NCBI GenBank assembly: GCA_040772905.1
Contig: JAXGXJ010000008.1
Location: forward strand, 62,001 to 126,000
Reading direction: 5' to 3'
From: JAXGXJ01 sp040772905
GTDB taxonomy: Bacteria; Actinomycetota; Thermoleophilia; RBG-16-64-13
Length of the DNA: 64,000 bases
In this document: positions 58,677-64,000 of the stretch, one piece after another
Position numbering within the stretch: the stretch's first letter is position 1
How the letters are laid out: every line of letters begins with the position of its first letter
The notes under the pieces: generated by a model
The model's input: the letters and a program-made list of their open reading frames with translations, nothing else
Database searches by the model: none
What the model was told of the DNA's origin: nothing
Program-made: the position numbers and the translations under genes

Positions 58677-58731
58677 GGGAACGCTTGATGGAGCGGCCTT
58701 GAGAGATCGCCCCCGAGGGCCGCGGGCGGCG

Positions 58732-58761
58732 TTGCCCAAGGCACATCGCCTGCGTTACCAT
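58732..58761 (+). promoter_or_regulatory. Promoter for carB-pyrK-pyrD
   Basis: TTGCCC (58732-58737), 18-base spacer, TACCAT (58756-58761). Start predicted 7 bases on, at the first base of the PyrR-type hairpin. Spacing, -10 sequence and flanking GCGTTACCAT are the same as for pyrC. Confidence 0.6.
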
Positions 58762-58768
58762 TAGCCGA

Positions 58769-58798
58769 CCTTTAATCGAGCCCCGTGAGGCCGAAAGG
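58769..58798 (+). promoter_or_regulatory. PyrR-binding leader hairpin before carB
   Basis: CCTTT (58769-58773) pairs with AAAGG (58794-58798) around GCCCCGTGAGGCCG, matching the pyrB and pyrC sites. AAAGG is 15 bases from ATG 58814, longer than ideal for a ribosome site, so repression here could work partly by other means. Confidence 0.8.
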
Positions 58799-58813
58799 AT
58801 GAGTGGTTGACCC

Positions 58814-61800
58814 ATGCCCCGCCGCACCGATATTCACAAGATCCTCCTGCTGGGATCGGGGCCGATCGTCATCGGCCAAGCCTGCGAGTTCGACTATTCC
58901 GGCACCCAGGCCTGCAAGGTGCTCATGGAAGAAGGATTCGAGGTGGTGCTGGTCAATTCCAACCCGGCCACCATCATGACCGATCCCACCTTCTCGCATC
59001 GCACCTACATCGAGCCGTTGGTGCCGGAGGTGGTCGCCAGGATCATCGAAGCGGAGCGCCCTGACGCGCTCCTTCCCACCCTCGGCGGTCAGACGGCGCT
59101 GAACTTGGCCGTGGCCCTGTCGGAGGACGGCACCTTGGAGAAATACGGGGTGGAACTCATCGGGGCCGACTACGAGGCCATCCACCGGGCTGAGGCTCGA
59201 GACGAGTTCCGCAAGACCATGGCCTCCATCGACCTGCGCGTGCCCGACAGCGCGGTGGTGAAGAGCGTGGACGAGGCACGGGCCGCGCTCCGCGAGGGAC
59301 TGCACCTTCCGCTCATCGTGCGGCCCAGCTTCACCCTGGGGGGGCACGGCGGAGGAGTGGCCGCCAACGAAGATGAGTTCGAAGCCGTGGTCCAGGCCGG
59401 GCTCGATGCCTCTCCGACGCACGAGGTCCTGCTGGAGGAGAGCGTGGTGGGCTGGAAGGAGTTCGAGCTGGAGGTCATGCGTGACCGCAAAGACAACGTG
59501 GTCATCATCTGCTCCATCGAGAACATCGATCCCATGGGTGTCCACACCGGCGATTCGGTCACGGTCGCGCCCCAGCAGACTCTCACCGACGTCCAGTATC
59601 AGCGTCTGCGCGACGCGTCGCTGGACATCATCCGCGCCATCGGGGTGGAGACCGGCGGTTCCAACGTGCAGTTCGCGTACCATCCGGAGACTGACGAACT
59701 GGTGGTCATCGAGATGAACCCCCGGGTGAGCCGGTCATCGGCGCTGGCCTCCAAGGCGACGGGTTTCCCCATCGCCAAGATCGCTGCCAAGCTGGCTGTG
59801 GGCTACACGTTGGACGAGATCGCCAACGACATCACCCGCAAGACGCCGGCCTGCTTCGAGCCCACCATCGACTACGTGGTGGTCAAGACGCCACGGTGGG
59901 CCTTCGAGAAGTTCCCGCTTGCCGACACCAAGCTCACCACGCACATGAAGAGCGTGGGCGAGAACATGGCCATCGGGCGGACGTTCAAGGAGGCCTTCCA
60001 GAAGTCCATGCGCTCGCGCGAACTGGACGTGCATCCCTCGTTCCCTGAAGACGATGACGCTCTTCTGGCCCTGATCGCAGTCCCTTCCGCGGAGCGTTAC
60101 GACCAGATCCTGGAGGCCTTCCGGCGGGGGATCTCTCTGGACGCCGTCTTCCGGGCGACGCTCATCGACGAGTGGTTCCTGGAGGAGTTCCGCGAGATCG
60201 TGCAGGCCGAGGAGCACCTCAGGTCGTTCGCCGACCGGGGTGGTCTGCGGGCGCTGCCCCGTGAGGAGTTGCGGCAGGCCAAGCGGCTGGGCTTCAGCGA
60301 CGACTATATCGGCAAGTTCCTGGGAGCGGACGAACTCGAGGTCCGCCGGCGACGCATCGCCGAGGGCCTTGTGCCCACCTACAAGGCTGTGGATACGTGT
60401 GCCGCCGAGTTCGAGGCCTACACCCCGTACTTCTACTCCACCTACGAGGAGGAGAACGAGGCGCTGCCGGTGCCCCACAAGGAGTCGGTGATCATCTTGG
60501 GAAGCGGGCCCAACCGCATCGGTCAGGGCATCGAGTTCGATTACTGTTGCGTGCACGCCGTACAAGAGATGCGTGAGCTGGGCTACCAGGCCATCATGGT
60601 CAACTGCAACCCCGAGACCGTCTCCACCGACTACGACACTTCGGACCGGCTGTATTTCGAGCCCTTGGCGTTCGAAGACGTGATGAACATCATCGACAAC
60701 GAGAAGCCCAAGGGCGTGGTGGTGCAATTCGGGGGTCAGACGCCGCTCAAGATCGCGGAACGGCTGAGCGAGGCCGGAGTCACCATCCTGGGGACGTCGC
60801 GTGAGGCTATCGACCTGGCTGAGGACCGGGAGCGCTTCGGCGAGGTGCTGCGCAGACTGGAACTCAAGGCTCCTCCCTACGGCACCGTGCGCAACGAAGC
60901 CGAGGCCGTCGCCGTGGCCGAACGTATCGGATACCCGGTGCTGGTGCGGCCCTCGTACGTGCTGGGGGGGCGGGCCATGGAGATCGTCTACGACAAAGAG
61001 AGTCTGGAGCGCTATCTGCGGACGGCCGTGAAGGCCTCGCCGCGCCATCCCGTGCTCATCGACCGCTTCCTTGAACACTGCACCGAGATCGACGTGGACG
61101 CCATCTGTGACGGCGAGGACGTGTACATTGGCGCCGTCATGCAGCATGTGGAGGAAGCGGGCGTCCATTCGGGGGACTCGGCCTGCGTCATCCCCACCAT
61201 CACCTTGGGCGAGCAGACCGTGCAGCGTATCGAAGAACAGACGGCGGCATTGGCGCGGGAGTTGGGCGTGGTGGGCCTGATGAACGTCCAGTACGCAGTG
61301 CAGCAGAGCGACCATGGCGGCGCCGGCGTCTTTGTGCTTGAGGTCAACCCGCGGGGTAGTCGCACCGTCCCCTTCGTGAGCAAGGCTACAGGCGTGCCTC
61401 TGGCGCGCATCGCCACACGTGTGATCGCGGGGCAGAAGCTGCGTGACCAGGGGTTGCCGGGTTGGGATGAGTCGGTCGCCGCCGGGCGCGTGCCTCGTCG
61501 CCGTGACCTGCGCCACGTGGCGGTGAAAGAGGCGGTGCTGCCCTTCCCGCGCTTCCCCGGCGTCGACACCACCCTGGGCCCGGAGATGAAGTCCACCGGC
61601 GAGGTGATGGGTGTGGGGCCCAACTTCGCCGTGGCCTTCGCCAAGGCGACGCTGGGCGTGGGCGATCGTCTGCCCGCCCGAGGCACCATCTTCATGTCGG
61701 TGGCCGATTCTGAGAAGGACACCGCCATACTCATGGCCCTGATGCTGAACACGCTGGGCTTTCGCATCCTGGCCACGGAAGGTACGCACAGGACGTTCGC

Positions 61801-62182
61801 GCTGAACGGGGTGGAGTCGCAGCCGGTGATCAAGCACACGGTGGGTATGGAGATGCGGGCCGCGCGCGAGCGCGCGGCGGGGGTGACGCCGGAGGGCGCG
61901 GCACCGGAGGGCGCGGTACCGGGGGGCGCGGTACCGGGGGGCGGCGACATCGTCACTGTTGTGGACCTCATCGAGGCCGGCGAGGTGGACCTGGTCATCA
62001 ACATCCCGCGAGGTCGGGGCGCCCGCGCCGACGGGTACGAGATCCGCCGCGCAGCTCTGCGGCGCGGCGTCCCCACCATGACCAACGCCTCGGCTGCGCA
62101 CGCCGCGGTGCAGGCCATCGCGCTGGCTCGGAAGGAGCCCACACCGGAGGTCATCTGCCTGCAGGACATGCATCCGGCATGA
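58814..62182 (+). CDS. carB: Carbamoyl-phosphate synthase large subunit
   Basis: Makes carbamoyl phosphate from bicarbonate, ATP and ammonia supplied by CarA. The 1122 residues contain two ATP-grasp halves. Each half has a GSGPxxIGQ start (LGSGPIVIGQACEFDYSG near 15, LGSGPNRIGQGIEFDY near 560), NSNPATIMTD / NCNPETVSTDYDTSDRLYFEPL, and EMNPRVSRSSALASKATG / EVNPRGSRTVPFVSKATG. The C-terminal MGS allosteric domain (from about 965) contains an extra Gly/Pro/Ala tract of pentapeptide repeats near residues 1020-1045, absent from typical CarB. Its stop overlaps pyrK (ATGA). Confidence 0.97.
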   Translation: MPRRTDIHKILLLGSGPIVIGQACEFDYSGTQACKVLMEEGFEVVLVNSNPATIMTDPTFSHRTYIEPLVPEVVARIIEAERPDALLPTLGGQTALNLAVALSEDGTLEKYGVELIGADYEAIHRAEARDEFRKTMASIDLRVPDSAVVKSVDEARAALREGLHLPLIVRPSFTLGGHGGGVAANEDEFEAVVQAGLDASPTHEVLLEESVVGWKEFELEVMRDRKDNVVIICSIENIDPMGVHTGDSVTVAPQQTLTDVQYQRLRDASLDIIRAIGVETGGSNVQFAYHPETDELVVIEMNPRVSRSSALASKATGFPIAKIAAKLAVGYTLDEIANDITRKTPACFEPTIDYVVVKTPRWAFEKFPLADTKLTTHMKSVGENMAIGRTFKEAFQKSMRSRELDVHPSFPEDDDALLALIAVPSAERYDQILEAFRRGISLDAVFRATLIDEWFLEEFREIVQAEEHLRSFADRGGLRALPREELRQAKRLGFSDDYIGKFLGADELEVRRRRIAEGLVPTYKAVDTCAAEFEAYTPYFYSTYEEENEALPVPHKESVIILGSGPNRIGQGIEFDYCCVHAVQEMRELGYQAIMVNCNPETVSTDYDTSDRLYFEPLAFEDVMNIIDNEKPKGVVVQFGGQTPLKIAERLSEAGVTILGTSREAIDLAEDRERFGEVLRRLELKAPPYGTVRNEAEAVAVAERIGYPVLVRPSYVLGGRAMEIVYDKESLERYLRTAVKASPRHPVLIDRFLEHCTEIDVDAICDGEDVYIGAVMQHVEEAGVHSGDSACVIPTITLGEQTVQRIEEQTAALARELGVVGLMNVQYAVQQSDHGGAGVFVLEVNPRGSRTVPFVSKATGVPLARIATRVIAGQKLRDQGLPGWDESVAAGRVPRRRDLRHVAVKEAVLPFPRFPGVDTTLGPEMKSTGEVMGVGPNFAVAFAKATLGVGDRLPARGTIFMSVADSEKDTAILMALMLNTLGFRILATEGTHRTFALNGVESQPVIKHTVGMEMRAARERAAGVTPEGAAPEGAVPGGAVPGGGDIVTVVDLIEAGEVDLVINIPRGRGARADGYEIRRAALRRGVPTMTNASAAHAAVQAIALARKEPTPEVICLQDMHPA
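61860..61877 (+). repeat. Perfect 8-bp inverted repeat in carB
   Basis: CCGCGCGC, spacer GA, GCGCGCGG. It encodes AARERAA and lies just before the tandem repeat in the MGS domain. Confidence 0.75.
61889..61948 (+). repeat. 15-bp tandem repeats in carB
   Basis: Three in-frame 15-bp units (61889-61903, 61904-61918, 61919-61933) with one or two differences each, and a degenerate fourth to 61948. They encode PEGAA PEGAV PGGAV PGGGD. They lie in a loop of the MGS regulatory domain ahead of the conserved GEVDLVIN block. Confidence 0.88.
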
Positions 62183-63024
62183 GCACGGTGGCCGGTCGCC
62201 GGTTCAAGGCTGTGGTCGCCGCCCGCCGGAGTGTGGGCAGCCTGGTGTGGCTGACGGTGGAGGTGCCGGGTTGGCCTGGGGCTCGTCCCGGTCAGTTCGC
62301 CCTCCTGCAGGCCGAGCCATCGACGCGCTTCCTGGCCCGGCCGCTCTCTGTGGCGGGCGAGGCGGGCACGGAGGTGTCGTTCCTCATCGCGCCCATCGGT
62401 CCGGGCACGCGTGAGCTCTGCACCCTCGATCCTGGGGCCCTGCTGTGGGTGTTGGGCCCCCTGGGCAACGGTTTCCCCCTACAGACCATGCTCGATCGAC
62501 CGGGGAGGCGTCTGCTGCTGGTGGCGGGCGGGGTCGGCGCGGCTCCCTTCCCCTTGCTGTTGTCGCGCCTGTCGCACAGTAACGACGGTACCGGAGGGCG
62601 GGCGGCTCCCCGCGAGGTGGTGGTGCTGGTGGGGGCGCGGGACAGCGCCCAAGCCGAGGGCGCGAGTCCCGTGGCCCGGGAAGTCGCCGAGGCCGCGCAG
62701 GCCGGTCTGTCCTGTCGGCTGGTCATGGTCACAGAGGACGGCAGCGCGGGGGGGAGGGGCTTGGTCACCGACGCGCTGGCTGCGGAACTGCATCCGTACG
62801 ATCGTGTGGCTGTGTGCGGCCCGCCGGCCATGTCTGAGGCGGTGTGGTCTCTCTGCGCGCAGGCCGTGGGCGTACGCTCATGGTTCAGCCTGGAGGCGGG
62901 CATGGCCTGTGGGGTGGGCTCGTGCCACGGCTGCGTCATCACCTTGGCGGACGGTTCCTTCTCCCGGGTGTGCGCGGAAGGCCCGGTGTTCGAGGGCGAG
63001 AAGGTGTGGGGAGGGACCCGATGA
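62179..63024 (+). CDS. pyrK: Dihydroorotate dehydrogenase electron transfer subunit
   Basis: FAD and [2Fe-2S] protein that passes electrons from dihydroorotate oxidation by PyrD to NAD+. The 281 residues have FAD-binding RFLARPLSVAGEAG and IGPGTRELCTL, NAD-binding LLVAGGVGAAPFPLLL, CGPPAMSEAV, and C-terminal cysteines in GMACGVGSCHGCVI and RVCAEGPVFEG that ligate the cluster. The 62% hydrophilic loop ahead of EVAEAAQ includes a Ser/Thr/Gly insertion. ATG overlaps carB and the stop overlaps pyrD. It implies an NAD-linked class 1B system. Confidence 0.95.
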   Translation: MSTVAGRRFKAVVAARRSVGSLVWLTVEVPGWPGARPGQFALLQAEPSTRFLARPLSVAGEAGTEVSFLIAPIGPGTRELCTLDPGALLWVLGPLGNGFPLQTMLDRPGRRLLLVAGGVGAAPFPLLLSRLSHSNDGTGGRAAPREVVVLVGARDSAQAEGASPVAREVAEAAQAGLSCRLVMVTEDGSAGGRGLVTDALAAELHPYDRVAVCGPPAMSEAVWSLCAQAVGVRSWFSLEAGMACGVGSCHGCVITLADGSFSRVCAEGPVFEGEKVWGGTR

Positions 63025-64000
63025 CCGCCCCCGCTGTTCAGAATGCGGGCCCCGGTCCCGATCTCGGCGTGCGCTTGGGCCCATTGCGGCTCGAGTATCC
63101 CGTCATCAATGCCTCCGGTACCATGGAGCTGTTCGACATGGCCGACGCGCTGGGCCCGGAGTTGCTGCGCGAGCCCCCGGTGGCCGCCTACGTGGCGAAG
63201 ACCATCACCTTCGAGCCGCGCGCCGGCAATCGGCCGCCACGCATCATGGAGACGCCCGCCGGCCTCATCAATGCCATCGGGCTGGAGGGAGAGGGCGCGG
63301 CCGCGTTCTTCGAGACCCGCCTTCCCCGGCTGCTCGGGTTGCCCTGCCCGGTGATCGTGAGCATCGGGGGCTTCTCGTTGCAGGAGTACGTGCTCCTGGC
63401 GTCGGGCCTGCGTATGCGTCTTGAAGAAGGCTCTGCGGGCGATGCGACTGACGCCTGGATGGAACGCGTGGGTCTTGAACTCAACATCTCCTGCCCCAAC
63501 GTGCACTCTGGGTGTGCGTCCATTGGAGCGGAGCCTTCCGAGACCGAGCGCGTGGTGGCGGCAGTGCGCGAGGTGTGGCCGGGCCTTCTGATGCCCAAGC
63601 TCACACCCAACGTCACCGATATCGCGGCGGTGGCACGAGCCGCGGTTCGTGGCGGCGCCGACGCGGTGGCGGCGGTCAACACCTTCAAGGGGCTGGTAAT
63701 CGATCGGCGGACGCTGCGGCCCTATCTGGGCAACACGGTGGGTGGGCTCTCCGGGCCCGCCATCAAACCGTTGGCACTGCGCTGCCTCTACGAGCTGGCG
63801 GAGGCGGTCGACGTACCCCTGGTGGGCATGGGGGGTGTCGCCGACGCGGAAGACGTCATGGAGTTCCTGGCCTGCGGTGCGACGGTGGTCGCTGTGGGCG
63901 CGTCTCTCTTCCGCGATCCTTGGGTGTGTGCCGAGCTGGCGTCGGACCTGAGGCGTCTGCTCCAGGCGAGGGGGATGACGCTGTCGGATGTCATCGGCGT
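63021..64000 (+). CDS. pyrD: Dihydroorotate dehydrogenase class 1B catalytic subunit, 3' end cut by window
   Basis: FMN enzyme oxidising dihydroorotate to orotate with PyrK. At least 326 residues are visible without a stop. Blocks: PVINASGTMELFDMAD, AKTITFEPRAGNRPPRIMETPAGLINAIGLE-type sequence, VSIGGFSLQEYV, ELNISCPNVHSG with catalytic Cys158, MPKLTPNVTDIA, AVNTFKGLVID, GGLSGPAIKPLALRC, VGMGGV and AVGASLFRDPW. An Asp/Ala/Gly insert (about 136-150) lengthens the loop before NISCPN. It would normally be followed by pyrF and pyrE. Confidence 0.95.
   Translation, partial: MTAPAVQNAGPGPDLGVRLGPLRLEYPVINASGTMELFDMADALGPELLREPPVAAYVAKTITFEPRAGNRPPRIMETPAGLINAIGLEGEGAAAFFETRLPRLLGLPCPVIVSIGGFSLQEYVLLASGLRMRLEEGSAGDATDAWMERVGLELNISCPNVHSGCASIGAEPSETERVVAAVREVWPGLLMPKLTPNVTDIAAVARAAVRGGADAVAAVNTFKGLVIDRRTLRPYLGNTVGGLSGPAIKPLALRCLYELAEAVDVPLVGMGGVADAEDVMEFLACGATVVAVGASLFRDPWVCAELASDLRRLLQARGMTLSDVIG

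Noticed and set aside
61889..61948. CRISPR-like repeats in carB
   Set aside because: Units are only 15 bp, contiguous without spacers, and in frame within a conserved gene.
59735..62173. Long antisense open frame of 812 codons opposite carB
   Set aside because: High-GC third positions keep the opposite strand open; the sequence is Arg/His-rich with no domain and carB is unmistakable on the plus strand.
1..64000. Prophage, insertion sequence, integron or defence island
   Set aside because: No transposase, integrase, terminal repeats, toxin-antitoxin or restriction genes were recognised; gene density and composition are even apart from the short AT-rich pckG leader.

Overview
The window is one continuous stretch of high-GC, gene-dense bacterial chromosome with no rRNA, tRNA, CRISPR array, insertion sequence or prophage that I can see. 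Gene content points to a Gram-positive Actinomycetota. There is a complete division and cell wall (dcw) cluster with SepF and DivIVA, an actinobacterial pentose phosphate operon with OpcA, a GTP-type PEP carboxykinase, and a meso-diaminopimelate-type MurE. The NAD-type dihydroorotate dehydrogenase pair PyrK/PyrD and a predicted selenocysteine peroxiredoxin suggest a deep-branching, possibly anaerobic lineage (Coriobacteriia-like or related) rather than a streptomycete or mycobacterium. The class is an inference.

Layout. 1-17.3 kb: rsmH (cut by the window edge), ftsL, ftsI, murE, murF, mraY, murD, ftsW, murG, murC, murB, ftsQ, ftsZ, pgeF, a YggS family gene and sepF, mostly joined by ATGA/GTGA overlaps. 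17.4-21.7 kb: proC, divIVA, a DUF167 gene, a DksA/TraR zinc-finger gene, lspA and an RluA-family pseudouridine synthase. 21.8-23.6 kb: aldo/keto reductase and a HAD phosphatase. 23.6-30.65 kb: tkt, tal, zwf, opcA, pgl, where the end of pgl appears frameshifted at a perfect GC palindrome. 30.66-36.4 kb: pyrR, pyrB, an OsmC-type peroxidase, a YgjP-type metalloprotease, pyrC, carA. 36.4-38.9 kb: a DUF3467 gene, a peroxiredoxin whose peroxidatic Cys codon is TGA, and an exported FAD protein. 38.9-57.6 kb: mixed genes including a beta-propeller, photolyase, acyltransferase, macrodomain, lipoprotein, nucleotidyltransferase-HD fusion, isochorismatase, class II aldolase, a FakA-FakB-like fusion, PEPCK, an aminotransferase, a Mut7-C protein and an MFS transporter. 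57.7 kb to the end: carbamate kinase, carB, pyrK, pyrD (cut by the edge).

How it works together. Cell wall precursor synthesis, septum assembly and division-site placement are encoded together in the first 20 kb. The tkt-pgl block supplies NADPH and pentoses, and ribose phosphate feeds the pyrimidine genes. Pyrimidine synthesis is split between two loci 22 kb apart. Three near-identical leader hairpins before pyrB, pyrC and carB match the PyrR-binding RNA loop, so the PyrR encoded here probably controls all three transcripts.

The most notable observations are the selenocysteine peroxiredoxin with a candidate SECIS hairpin, the three-site PyrR regulon, and a recurring pattern of short perfect GC-rich palindromes inside poorly conserved loops of otherwise conserved enzymes. 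I found no clearly new multi-gene system; most of the window is housekeeping.
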